Below are positions 24,773 through 33,162 of a DNA stretch of 64,000 nt, one piece after another. A model generated the notes under the pieces. That model saw nothing but the letters and a program-made list of their open reading frames with translations. It had not been told where the DNA came from and did no database searches. A program made the translations under genes and the position numbers. How positions within the stretch are numbered: the stretch's first letter is position 1; each line of letters begins with the position of its first letter. The stretch spans positions 1-64,000 of the forward strand of contig CALMPJ010000141.1 in NCBI GenBank assembly GCA_937871585.1. The letters run 5' to 3'. The DNA is from an uncultured Acidobacteriota bacterium (lineage in GTDB: Bacteria > Acidobacteriota > Blastocatellia > Pyrinomonadales > Pyrinomonadaceae).

Positions 24773-25006
24773 ATGCAATATTACGGCATAGATTGGTTGG
24801 CGACGTTGGCGGGATTGACGGGCGTTTATCTCATTGGCAGTAAAAATCGCTACGGTTTCTTGGTGATGATGGTCGCGAGTTTGAGTTGGTTGACGGTTGG
24901 TGTTTTGATCGGCAGTTTGCCGCTGATATTGGGAAGCATGGTTTTCTTTTGCCTGCATATGCGTGGCTGGTTCAATTGGAAGAAAGAAACTCGTGCTGAG
25001 GCTTAG
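24773..25006 (+). CDS. Small membrane protein, PnuC-like segment
   Basis: A 77-residue protein with two or three membrane segments (about 7-21, 27-46, 48-65) and a basic end WFNWKKETRAEA. The pattern resembles the last helices of PnuC-type transporters but is too short to be a whole transporter. Its ribosome site lies in the hairpin of the preceding repeat, so translation may be low unless the hairpin is opened. It ends three bases before phzF-like 25010. Confidence 0.55.
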   Translation: MQYYGIDWLATLAGLTGVYLIGSKNRYGFLVMMVASLSWLTVGVLIGSLPLILGSMVFFCLHMRGWFNWKKETRAEA

Positions 25007-25009
25007 ACG

Positions 25010-25813
25010 ATGAAACTCAATATTTATCAGGTCGATGCGTTTACGAACGAGGCGTTTCACGGAAATCCGGCGGCGGTCGTGCCGCTCGAAGCGTGGCTGT
25101 CTGATGAGACGATGCTGGCGATCGCGGCGGAGAATAATCTGGCCGAGACTGCGTTTCTCGTCAAAAGCGGCGAGGCTTACGAGATCGTTTGGTTCACGCC
25201 GACCTGCGAGATCGAGCTTTGTGGACACGCAACGCTGGCGAGTTCATATGTGATATTTGAAGAGCTGGGACACGCGGGCGACACGATCACGTTCAAGACT
25301 CGCTGTCGCGGCGACCTGAGTGTGACGAAGAAAGACGGACGTTACGTCCTCGATTTTCCCGCATACAAGATGGAAACGGTCGAGCTTGTTGCCGAGCTTG
25401 CTGCTTGGAATCCGCTCGAATATTACCGTTCGCAGGCGAATATGCTGTTCGTCGTTCTTGGCAGCGAGTCGGCAGTTCGCGATCTGCAGCCCGATATGCA
25501 TCTGATCGAAAGCCTGCCGTTTCGCGAGGTGATCGTGACGGCAAAGGGCGACACGTGCGATTTTGCTTCGCGAATGTTCGCTCCAAAGATCGGCATTCCC
25601 GAGGATCCTGTTACGGGAGCGATACATTGTTCGCTGATACCGTTTTGGGCCGAGCGTCTGGGCAAAAACGAACTGATCGCCCGCCAAGTGTCGCCTCGCG
25701 GAGGCGAATTGTTCTGCGAATTTGCGGGCGACCGTGTAAAGATCGGCGGCAACGCCGTGTTGTATTTGAAAGGTGAGATCTATGTCGGAGCCGAAAAAAG
25801 CATCGCAGCCTGA
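25010..25813 (+). CDS. PhzF-family isomerase
   Basis: A 267-residue PhzF/diaminopimelate-epimerase-fold enzyme. The opening IYQVDAFTNEAFHGNPAAVV and the catalytic Glu46 in NNLAETAFL match the family; FTPTCEIELCGHATLASSYV and the late EDPVTGAIHCSLIPFW with QVSPRGGELFCEF complete it. Most PhzF-like proteins have unknown substrates, and there is no phenazine cluster here, so the true reaction is open. It overlaps the next gene by 32 bases. Confidence 0.92.
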   Translation: MKLNIYQVDAFTNEAFHGNPAAVVPLEAWLSDETMLAIAAENNLAETAFLVKSGEAYEIVWFTPTCEIELCGHATLASSYVIFEELGHAGDTITFKTRCRGDLSVTKKDGRYVLDFPAYKMETVELVAELAAWNPLEYYRSQANMLFVVLGSESAVRDLQPDMHLIESLPFREVIVTAKGDTCDFASRMFAPKIGIPEDPVTGAIHCSLIPFWAERLGKNELIARQVSPRGGELFCEFAGDRVKIGGNAVLYLKGEIYVGAEKSIAA

Positions 25814-26273
25814 GGTCAGGCTGGCGACCGAAGCCGATTCGCCTGCGATCGCCGAGGTCGTGAAGCGTGCGTTCGGCACGTATCGCGAGAACTATACGCC
25901 TGAGGCGATGGTTGTCGTGACGCCCGAGGCTGAGGAGTTCACGCGGCGTCTTTTAGTCGGTCCGCAATGGGTCGTCGAACTCGACGGTGACATCGTTGGC
26001 ACGGTTTCGGTTACGGTTGAAGAAGGCGACTTGTATGTGAAAACAATGGCCGTCGACCCGAGCGTCCAAGGCCGCGGCATCGCACATTTGCTGATGAATG
26101 CGATCGACGAATACGCGCATTCGACGACGCATGAGCGTATCTTTCTGTACACGACGTATTTTTCAGTCGGTGCAAAAGAGCTTTACTCAAAGCACGGATA
26201 TTCGTGGGTCCGCGATACGCCGCCGGAAGAATGGTACGGCGTTCCGGGATTGGAGATGGAGAAGTTTTTATGA
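25782..26273 (+). CDS. GNAT-family N-acetyltransferase
   Basis: A 163-residue GNAT acetyltransferase. The acetyl-CoA pyrophosphate loop is VDPSVQGRGIAHLLM (about 89-103), preceded by the beta-4 strand LYVKTMAV, and the C-terminal motif B holds ELYSKHGYSWV. I take ATG 25782, which has AGGTGA six bases upstream, rather than a GTG at 25773. The acceptor substrate cannot be told. It overlaps both neighbours (32 bases with the PhzF gene, ATGA with the next), so the three are translationally coupled. Confidence 0.88.
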   Translation: MSEPKKASQPEVRLATEADSPAIAEVVKRAFGTYRENYTPEAMVVVTPEAEEFTRRLLVGPQWVVELDGDIVGTVSVTVEEGDLYVKTMAVDPSVQGRGIAHLLMNAIDEYAHSTTHERIFLYTTYFSVGAKELYSKHGYSWVRDTPPEEWYGVPGLEMEKFL

Positions 26274-26482
26274 AGAACGGAATTTGCACAAAGTGTGGGC
26301 TCGAAGCAGTTTTTCTACGCGAAAGTTCTCGAAGTGGTGTTGGCATTGCAACAAGCACGTTCGGCCAAGCGATGACTGAATTTTATGTCTGTGCAAATTG
26401 CGGATATGTCGAGATCTATGCGCGGATTGCTGATCTGCCTGCGATTGCGCAGAATTTGCCGAGAGTTCAGAGAAAAAGTTAG
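26270..26482 (+). CDS. Small zinc-ribbon protein
   Basis: A 70-residue protein with two CxxC pairs, Cys6/Cys9 (CTKC) and Cys41/Cys44 (CANC), enough for one zinc ribbon. Its start ATG overlaps the GNAT stop as ATGA. It could be a nucleic-acid or protein-binding adaptor, or a metal site. It sits directly in front of sufC, but a role in Fe-S assembly is only suggested by position. Confidence 0.7.
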   Translation: MKNGICTKCGLEAVFLRESSRSGVGIATSTFGQAMTEFYVCANCGYVEIYARIADLPAIAQNLPRVQRKS

Positions 26483-26491
26483 AGAATCAAA

Positions 26492-27244
26492 ATGTTACTA
26501 GAAGTAAAAGACTTACACGCCGGTATCGACGGCAAGGAAATACTGAAGGGCCTGAATCTACAGGTCAATGCGGGCGAGGTTCATGCGATCATGGGGCCTA
26601 ATGGCTCCGGGAAATCGACGTTGTCCAAGGTTCTCGCGGGGCATCCGACTTACGAGGTTATCTCGGGTGAAGTCTTGTTCGAAGGCAAAGACCTGCTCGA
26701 ACTCGAACCTGACGAACGCGCACGCGAAGGTGTCTTTATGGCGTTCCAGTATCCTGTCGAGGTGCCGGGCGTTTCGAATTCGCAGTTCCTGCGGCTCGCT
26801 TACAACCAGAAAGCGATCCATCACGGACAAGAGGAACTCGATCCGCTTGAGTTCAATGACTACCTGAAAGAAAAAGCGAAGGTCGTCGAGATGGACCCGC
26901 AATTTTTCAAGCGTTCGGTCAACGAAGGCTTCTCCGGCGGCGAGAAAAAGAGAAACGAGATACTTCAGATGGCGGTGCTTGAACCGAAACTCGCAATACT
27001 CGACGAGACCGATTCGGGCCTCGACATCGACGCTCTGCGGATCGTCGCAGAGGGCGTGAACAAGCTACGAAACGACAACAATGCGATCATTCTCGTCACA
27101 CACTATCAGCGGCTGCTGAACTACATCCAGCCCGATTTCGTGCACGTTCTCGCAAACGGCAAGATCGTCAAAGAAGGCGGCAAGGAGCTTGCGCTCGAAC
27201 TCGAAGACAAAGGTTACGATTGGGTAAAGGGAGCAAGTGTTTAG
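26492..27244 (+). CDS. sufC: Fe-S assembly ATPase SufC
   Basis: SufC is the ABC-type ATPase of the SufBC2D scaffold. In this 250-residue protein the Walker A is GPNGSGKS (35-42), the signature is [17 protein letters not shown], and Walker B is [16 protein letters not shown]. The SufC-specific [16 protein letters not shown] and the ending [17 protein letters not shown] are also present. It lies ten bases after the zinc-ribbon gene, and its partner sufD follows a large membrane-protein gene. Confidence 0.97.
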   Translation: MLLEVKDLHAGIDGKEILKGLNLQVNAGEVHAIMGPNGSGKSTLSKVLAGHPTYEVISGEVLFEGKDLLELEPDERAREGVFMAFQYPVEVPGVSNSQFLRLAYNQKAIHHGQEELDPLEFNDYLKEKAKVVEMDPQFFKRSVNEGFSGGEKKRNEILQMAVLEPKLAILDETDSGLDIDALRIVAEGVNKLRNDNNAIILVTHYQRLLNYIQPDFVHVLANGKIVKEGGKELALELEDKGYDWVKGASV

Positions 27245-27274
27245 TACAACTCTCAGCTATTCCGAAGAACCTTC

Positions 27275-29401
27275 ATGACATCGACATCAAAAAACGGCTA
27301 CGGTTCAACGCCTGCAATTTTATTTGCGGTGTTCGCTGTTGTGTGTCTTGTAGCTTTCTTCGCGTATCGCGGCGGCGATATCGGAAAGCTTGGGCCGCTC
27401 GTCGGAAATATCGGCGGCGGATCGTGGTTTGGTGCGTCGATCGTTGATTCGATAGTCGGCGGGTTGGTCGCAGCCGTTATTCTGATCGCGTGGTTTGGTG
27501 TCGGGACATTTGTTTTTCGATATCTAAAGGTCGAGCGGATGGAGAACCATTCGCACGTTCTTGAATTGGTTCGAAACATCGCCGTCGGTGCGGCGATCAC
27601 TTCGCTCGTTTGGTTCTTTCTCGGACTCGCAGGACTTTATTCGACGACTGCGGCGATCATCGTGACTGCGATTGGTGCACTCGAAGGCGTACTTAGCTTA
27701 ACGCGAGTTCGAGAAGCAAAATCTGAAAGTCGTGTACCGGAGCGTGCCGGAATGTTCGACAAGGTTTTGCTATTGCTCATTGCAATACCCGTTGTTTTGG
27801 CTCTGATCTCAGCTATCGCGCCGCCGATCGCAAAGGACACTTTGCTGTATCACTTCGCGGTTCCGAAAAACTTTATCGGACAACACAGCAATGCTTACAT
27901 CGATGGAAACATCGCAAGCTATCTTGCTCTCGGAACGGAGATGCACGTCGTTTGGGCTCGTCTGCTCGGCGGAATATACAGCGAACGTGCGGCTGAGGTT
28001 GCGGGTAGCGTGACAGTTTGGTTGTTCTTTCCGCTGTTGCTGGCGGCTGTTTTTGGCTGGGCTCGCGAGCTCGATATCTCGCGGCGATTCGCGCTTCTTG
28101 CTGTGCTGATCGTCGCGGCTGTGCCGACGGCATATCATGTCGCTTCGAGTGGCTACATTGATGTCGCACTTGCGTTGTATGTGACGCTTGCGATCTATAG
28201 CCTGTGCCGCTGGTGGCGTGAGCCGTCGAATGTGACGATGCTTCTTATCGCGATATTTGTCGGAGCTGCGTTGTCGATCAAGTTGACAACGGCGTTTGTG
28301 ATCGCGGCGTTTGCGTTGGTTGTTCTGTTGCGTGCGAGGAACCCAGTCGCTATCGCTCCCGGTTCTGACTCCGCGACGTTGAGTGCTGGCAAGATTGCGG
28401 CATTAGGTTTTGGGGCGTTGTTGCTGGCGGGCGTGTTTGCTTCGCCGACGTATTTGCGGACTTGGGCGGCGACTGGTTCGCCGGTGTTTCCGTTTTACAT
28501 GAGCATCTGGCCGGGCAAGGCCGAAGGCTGGGATGTCGAGCGGTCTAATCTATTTCAGGCAATGAACTCGCAATATGGCGGTGCCGACGTAGATAAGTCG
28601 CGCTATCTGACAGCACCAGTGATGGTGTCCGTCGCCGCTCAGCCTGAGGAGCCCAAGAATTACGACGGCGTTCTAGGTGTCGCGTTCTTACTGGGATTGC
28701 CGCTACTGCTGTTTGCATTGTGGAAACTCGAACTGCCGGTCGAAGCCAAAATAGCCGCAGGCGTCGCCGGTATAATGTTCGCGTTCTGGCTGTTCTCAAG
28801 CGCCCAATTGCGTTATCTGCTGCCGATAGTTCCGGCTCTAGCAATTGCAATCATGGCGTCGGTCGGGGCGTATGGACGCCAACTTCGCAGCGTCGCTCAA
28901 TACGCATTCGCCGCAGCCTCACTCGCCGGAATTCTGACAACCTTCGCATGGTTCTGCCAAAAAGCACCGCTCCGCGTGGCCCTTGGCGGTGAGACTAAAG
29001 ACGAATATTTGTTGAGGAATTTGGACTACTATTCGTATTACCAATTGATTGGCGACGAGGTGTCGATCAAGGAAGGCGTTTGGCTGATCAATATGCGTCG
29101 GGACACGTATAACTCGAAGCATCGAGTTTTTTCCGATTACCTGTTTGAAGATTGGACATTAAGAAAACTCGTTTGGGAATCATCAAACATCACAGAGTTA
29201 CGAACAAAAGCGAAAGACCTTGGAATAAGAGCCATTCTGACTAGACATGATTTCTTATTCGATTATCAACGTTCGACATTAGTTGACGAGAAAAAGTCGC
29301 GCGGCGAGAACGAGGCCAAGCTCAAGCTGGCAAAAGAATTATTGCTTGATGGCGCCGTCAAGTCAGACGCAAAGTTTAGTTTAGTAAAGTTGGGTTCATA
29401 A
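27275..29401 (+). CDS. Large polytopic membrane protein, GT-C-like
   Basis: A 708-residue protein with about 12 membrane segments. An acidic first loop around LISAIAPPIAKDTLLYHFAVPKNF, the following YIDGNIASYLALGTEMHVVWARLLGG, and a soluble C-terminal domain (from about 570) fit GT-C glycosyltransferases of the mannosyltransferase kind; no specific subfamily is recognised. It lies between sufC and sufD although such a protein has no known Fe-S role. Residues 356-365 (NPVAIAPGSD) are encoded by an inverted copy of the repeat that ends the two RidA genes, an in-frame insertion in a cytoplasmic or loop region next to a helix. Confidence 0.6.
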   Translation: MTSTSKNGYGSTPAILFAVFAVVCLVAFFAYRGGDIGKLGPLVGNIGGGSWFGASIVDSIVGGLVAAVILIAWFGVGTFVFRYLKVERMENHSHVLELVRNIAVGAAITSLVWFFLGLAGLYSTTAAIIVTAIGALEGVLSLTRVREAKSESRVPERAGMFDKVLLLLIAIPVVLALISAIAPPIAKDTLLYHFAVPKNFIGQHSNAYIDGNIASYLALGTEMHVVWARLLGGIYSERAAEVAGSVTVWLFFPLLLAAVFGWARELDISRRFALLAVLIVAAVPTAYHVASSGYIDVALALYVTLAIYSLCRWWREPSNVTMLLIAIFVGAALSIKLTTAFVIAAFALVVLLRARNPVAIAPGSDSATLSAGKIAALGFGALLLAGVFASPTYLRTWAATGSPVFPFYMSIWPGKAEGWDVERSNLFQAMNSQYGGADVDKSRYLTAPVMVSVAAQPEEPKNYDGVLGVAFLLGLPLLLFALWKLELPVEAKIAAGVAGIMFAFWLFSSAQLRYLLPIVPALAIAIMASVGAYGRQLRSVAQYAFAAASLAGILTTFAWFCQKAPLRVALGGETKDEYLLRNLDYYSYYQLIGDEVSIKEGVWLINMRRDTYNSKHRVFSDYLFEDWTLRKLVWESSNITELRTKAKDLGIRAILTRHDFLFDYQRSTLVDEKKSRGENEAKLKLAKELLLDGAVKSDAKFSLVKLGS
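28340..28369 (-). repeat. AACCGGGAGCGATAGC family (copy 3, inside a gene)
   Basis: Thirty bases match exactly the reverse complement of the repeats at 24167-24200 and 24648-24681. In this orientation it is read through in frame as NPVAIAPGSD within the large membrane protein, with no stop. Confidence 0.9.
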
Positions 29402-29403
29402 GA

Positions 29404-30528
29404 ATGAGTAGTACGACAGCAGTGACAGAGACAGTATTTACAAAGCAGTTTGCGGAATTTCGTGCGTCGATTGGCGATGACGCGATGACGAAATTGCGAA
29501 GTGAGGCGTTTGCGTATTTTGAGGCGACGGGCTTTCCTACGCCTAAGGACGAAGATTGGAAATATACGAACGTGGCGGCGGTGGCCGGTGGACAGTGGAC
29601 AGTGGACAGTGCCGGAGCGTCGGGTAACACTGGTGAATTCAACTACAAACGCAATGGATTCACGGCGTTGAATCTCGCGTTCGCAGATATTGTCGTCGTA
29701 CGAATTCCGAGCGAGACCATCGTCGTTGAGCCGATCGAGTTGAGTTTTACGGCTGAGGATGGCAAGGCTATTTTTCCGCATGTGATCGTTGTCGCCGAAT
29801 CGGGAAGTAAGGCGACGATCGTTGAGACGTATGCGGCCTCGGGACGTGGATTTACGAATGCGGCGGTTCAGGTCTTGGTCGAGGAGAACGCAAATCTGAC
29901 GCATTATCGTGTACAGAAAGATTCGGTCGAGGCGTTCAATTACGGCGTGACCGAGGTCGAGGTTCGCAGCGGCGGGCATTACGATTCGACGAACATCAAT
30001 CTCGGAGCCGCCCTGTCACGGCACGACATCGATCTGAAATTCGTCGCCGAGGGAGCCGAGGCTTGGGTCGATGGGCTGTATATGCTGTCGGGCGGCCAGC
30101 ACCACGATACGCATTCGATCATCGACCACACCGTGCCAAATTGTCTGTCGCACCAGACGTACAAAGGCGTATTGAACGAGAATTCGCGGGGCGTTTTCAA
30201 CGGCAAGGTCTTCGTCCGCGAAAACGCTCATGGCACTGACGCGCAGCAATCGAACAAGAATCTTCTGCTATCAAACGAAGCACGCGTCGATACAAAACCG
30301 CAGCTTGAGATATTCAACGACGACGTAAAATGCTCGCACGGAGCCACCGTCGGCCAGCTTGAGGACGAGGAGTTGTTCTATCTTCTAACGCGAGGTTTGC
30401 CGAAAACGCTCGCGAAAAATCTATTGACGTACGGTTTCGCCGAGGAAGTTATAAACAAGATCGAGATCGAATCGATCAAAGGCGAACTTGATTCAATGGT
30501 GCTAAATCGGTTAGGCGCAGAAATTTAA
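29404..30528 (+). CDS. sufD: Fe-S assembly protein SufD
   Basis: SufD pairs with SufB in the SufBC2D scaffold. The 374 residues include the N-terminal GFPTPKDEDWKYTNV, and the conserved C-terminal half with SHQTYKGVLNENSRGVFNGK (family core), DTKPQLEIFNDDVKCSHGAT with the conserved Cys and His, and ELFYLLTRGL. Residues near 62-70 (GGQWTVDSAG) come from a GGACAGT triplication that looks like an inserted repeat. The last residues and stop lie in the CGCAGAG-family repeat. A firm identification with two repeat scars. Confidence 0.95.
   Translation: MSSTTAVTETVFTKQFAEFRASIGDDAMTKLRSEAFAYFEATGFPTPKDEDWKYTNVAAVAGGQWTVDSAGASGNTGEFNYKRNGFTALNLAFADIVVVRIPSETIVVEPIELSFTAEDGKAIFPHVIVVAESGSKATIVETYAASGRGFTNAAVQVLVEENANLTHYRVQKDSVEAFNYGVTEVEVRSGGHYDSTNINLGAALSRHDIDLKFVAEGAEAWVDGLYMLSGGQHHDTHSIIDHTVPNCLSHQTYKGVLNENSRGVFNGKVFVRENAHGTDAQQSNKNLLLSNEARVDTKPQLEIFNDDVKCSHGATVGQLEDEELFYLLTRGLPKTLAKNLLTYGFAEEVINKIEIESIKGELDSMVLNRLGAEI
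29589..29615. repeat. GTGGACA tandem word inside sufD
   Basis: Three copies of the seven-base word GTGGACA follow each other with little change in the N-terminal part of sufD and are read in frame as QWTVDS. The number of repeats could vary by multiples of three units without breaking the frame. Confidence 0.65.
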
Positions 30529-30608
30529 ACGCAGAGAACGGTGGGAACGCGGAGTCATAAGATTCTTATTGTCTCTGCGAACACGGCGGTCTCTGCGTTG
30601 AAATTCTT
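30520..30608. repeat. Dispersed inverted repeat, CGCAGAGAACG family
   Basis: The left arm (30520-30563, with AACGCAGAGAACG and AACGCGGAGTC) and the right arm (30565-30608, with TCTCTGCG twice) are complementary over most of their 44 bases, so the whole sufD-sufS spacer is one long imperfect hairpin. The sufD stop codon lies in the left arm, and sufS starts five bases after the right arm. Confidence 0.8.
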
Positions 30609-30612
30609 AATT

Positions 30613-31833
30613 ATGACTTGGGACGTAGAAAAAGTTAGAAAAGATTTTCCGGTACTTCATCGTGAGGTGAATGGGAAGCCGCTCGTGTATTTAGACAATG
30701 GGGCGTCGTCGCAGGTGCCGCAGATTGTGATCGACCGTATGTCGGCGTATGCGGCGGACGAGCATTCGAACATTCATCGCGGCGTTCACTATCTGTCACA
30801 GCACGCGACGACGGCGTATGAGGCGGCGCGTGAAAAGGTGAAACGGTTCATCAACGCGCCTGACGTCAAAGAATGTATCTTCGTCCGAGGCACGACCGAA
30901 GGCATAAATCTCGTTGCGCAAAGCTACGGCAAAAAATTCATCGGCGAAGGTGACGAGATCCTCGTTTCTGCGATGGAGCATCACTCGAACATCGTCCCGT
31001 GGCAGATCGTTGCCGAAGAACACGGTGCAAAGGTCATCATGACCCCGATGAACGAACGCGGCGAACTGATCATCGAGGAATACGAACGCCTGCTCAACGA
31101 ACGCACAAAAATGGTCGCGGTCACGCATGTTTCGAACAGCCTCGGCACCGTGAACCCTGTCAAAGAAATGATCGCGACGGCCCATAAATACGGCGTTCCG
31201 GTGCTGGTCGATGCCGCACAGAGCGTCCCGCATTTTGCGGTTGATGTTCAGGATCTCGATGCTGATTTCTTTGTGTTTTCGGGCCACAAAATGTTTGGCC
31301 CGACCGGCAGCGGCGTGGTTTACGGCAAGCGAAAATGGCTTGATCAGGTGCCGCCATATCAGACTGGAGGCGGCATGATCCGCAGCGTCACGTTCGAGAA
31401 AACGACGTATGCACCGATCCCTGAGAAGTTTGAGGCGGGCACTCCAGCGATCGCCGCAGGCATCGGGCTTGGAGCCGCGATCGACTATTTGAACTCGATC
31501 GATTTCGACGCGGCTTTCGCTCACGAACACGATCTGCTCGAATACGCGACAGCAAGATTGGCCGATATTCCCGGCGTCACTATCATCGGAACTGCTGCCG
31601 AGAAAGCGAGCGTACTATCGTTCACCATCGAAGGCGTCCACCCGCACGACATCGGTACGATCCTCGACCAACAAGGCATCGCCGTTCGAGCCGGACATCA
31701 TTGTGCGCAACCGGTGATGGATTTCTTCTGTGTGCCCGCGACCGCCAGAGCCTCGTTCGCGTTCTATAACACCCGCGACGAAGTTGATAAACTCGCGGAT
31801 GCTGTGCAGAAGGTTATTGAGGTGTTTGCTTAA
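30613..31833 (+). CDS. sufS: Cysteine desulfurase SufS
   Basis: SufS is a PLP-dependent cysteine desulfurase that provides sulfur for cluster assembly. This 406-residue protein has the PLP lysine Lys226 in FSGHKMFGPTGSG and the persulfide cysteine in RAGHHCAQP. The N-terminal VYLDNGASSQVP and HSNIHRGVHYLS are standard. I start at ATG 30613; the longer frame runs back through the palindromic repeat. No Shine-Dalgarno is visible because the repeat occupies that place, so initiation may depend on its fold. SufU downstream is its usual sulfur acceptor. Confidence 0.97.
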   Translation: MTWDVEKVRKDFPVLHREVNGKPLVYLDNGASSQVPQIVIDRMSAYAADEHSNIHRGVHYLSQHATTAYEAAREKVKRFINAPDVKECIFVRGTTEGINLVAQSYGKKFIGEGDEILVSAMEHHSNIVPWQIVAEEHGAKVIMTPMNERGELIIEEYERLLNERTKMVAVTHVSNSLGTVNPVKEMIATAHKYGVPVLVDAAQSVPHFAVDVQDLDADFFVFSGHKMFGPTGSGVVYGKRKWLDQVPPYQTGGGMIRSVTFEKTTYAPIPEKFEAGTPAIAAGIGLGAAIDYLNSIDFDAAFAHEHDLLEYATARLADIPGVTIIGTAAEKASVLSFTIEGVHPHDIGTILDQQGIAVRAGHHCAQPVMDFFCVPATARASFAFYNTRDEVDKLADAVQKVIEVFA

Positions 31834-31869
31834 AGTGCATATACTTCTCGTTGTTAAGGAGTTATTTAT

Positions 31870-32697
31870 ATGACGAAGTTTCTTGGCATCGTTTTCATCG
31901 CTCTCGTTGCGGTGACTGCAAATTCGAACGCTAGCCCTTTTGCGATCGGTCCAACCGCGGTTGAAACCGGTTTGACCAATTGTTTGACTGGCGACGTGCT
32001 TAACTGTTCGGGGGGAGCGGACGGCCATCATGTCGTGTCGAAGGAGCTAGTCTGTCCGATCGGTGGAGAAAAGTTCACGGGTTTCTACTTGAGTACCTAT
32101 TCAACATACGGGAGGCATCTAGACTGGGAACCAGTTTCGTATATGCGGTTTCCAATTCCGATTCCGGTTTGTCCCAGCAATGGATATGTGATGACGGGAG
32201 ACAAGCTCGACAAAGACGAGATCGAAGGCTACAAGAAACTCCTTGAATCAAAGCCCTATAAGGATATTTATGCTCAGAAGCATGCAACGTACTTTTTATT
32301 TGCCAAGCTGAGTGAGTTGAGTGGCGAGAAATCGGTCGACTACTGGTGGCTATATCTTAACGCAACTTGGGAGGCTGACAACTGTAAGAATAAAGTTCGC
32401 TACAAAGAATACGCTTTGGAAACTATAGCCGCCGCCAAGAAAAAACTTGCCGAATTGAAAGATTCCGAAGAGCTTTATTGGATTCTCAAAACGATCACTC
32501 CCGAGATGCACCGAAGAATCGGCGACTTCAAGACGGCGCAAGAGTTGGTCGACAAATTCGGGACACCGGCATTGAAGGAAAAGGAAACGAACGAGTACTT
32601 TATGCTGGCGAAAACGGTCTTGCAGAAAGCGATTAACGATAAGAATACCGACCGAGTTGAGATCAAAGATGCTCGGGAAGACCTTAAATCCAAGTAA
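31870..32697 (+). CDS. Secreted hypothetical protein between sufS and sufU
   Basis: A 275-residue protein with a signal peptide (about 1-22, VFIALVAVTANSNA). A short Cys region follows (TNCLTGDVLNCSGG, VCPIGGEKF, VCPSNGY) and then a long helical part (about 115-275) that looks TPR-like. Five or six cysteines in the first 100 residues may form disulfides or bind metal. I recognise no family. It is co-directional with the suf genes, but as an exported protein it has no obvious part in cluster assembly. Confidence 0.6.
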   Translation: MTKFLGIVFIALVAVTANSNASPFAIGPTAVETGLTNCLTGDVLNCSGGADGHHVVSKELVCPIGGEKFTGFYLSTYSTYGRHLDWEPVSYMRFPIPIPVCPSNGYVMTGDKLDKDEIEGYKKLLESKPYKDIYAQKHATYFLFAKLSELSGEKSVDYWWLYLNATWEADNCKNKVRYKEYALETIAAAKKKLAELKDSEELYWILKTITPEMHRRIGDFKTAQELVDKFGTPALKEKETNEYFMLAKTVLQKAINDKNTDRVEIKDAREDLKSK

Positions 32698-32712
32698 ATT
32701 GACAACAGTTAA

Positions 32713-33162
32713 ATGTCAGAACTTAACGAACTTTATCAGGACACGATCCTGGATCATAACAAGAATCCGCGGAATTTTCGGGATATTGATGACGCTGATA
32801 AGTCGGCGGATGGTAAGAATCCGCTGTGCGGCGACGCTTTGCGCGTTTACGTGAAAATGGAGAACGACGTTGTCAGCGATGTTGCTTTCAAAGGCTCGGG
32901 CTGTGCTATCTCAAAGGCGTCAGCGTCGATGATGACGCAGGCCGTTAAGGGCAAGAACCGCGAACAGGCCCAGCTGCTGTTTGACGAGTTTCACAAGATG
33001 GTGACCGGCGAACTCGATATTGAGTCCGACGACAACAGTCTCGGAAAACTACGAGTTTTCGCCGGTGTGCTCGAATTTCCTGCCCGCGTAAAATGCGCAA
33101 GCTTAAGCTGGCACACATTGAACGCTGCTCTTCACGACGAAGGCGAGATCTCCACGGAATAA
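32713..33162 (+). CDS. sufU: Sulfur-transfer/scaffold protein SufU
   Basis: SufU is the zinc-bound sulfur acceptor for SufS in bacteria without SufE. This 149-residue protein has the three expected cysteines: Cys39 in NPLCGD, Cys64 in GSGCAIS and the late one in RVKCASLSW. The opening LYQDTILDHNKNPRNF is typical. It closes the Fe-S locus. Its stop codon touches the left arm of a long inverted repeat shared with the convergent glpD gene. Confidence 0.95.
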   Translation: MSELNELYQDTILDHNKNPRNFRDIDDADKSADGKNPLCGDALRVYVKMENDVVSDVAFKGSGCAISKASASMMTQAVKGKNREQAQLLFDEFHKMVTGELDIESDDNSLGKLRVFAGVLEFPARVKCASLSWHTLNAALHDEGEISTE

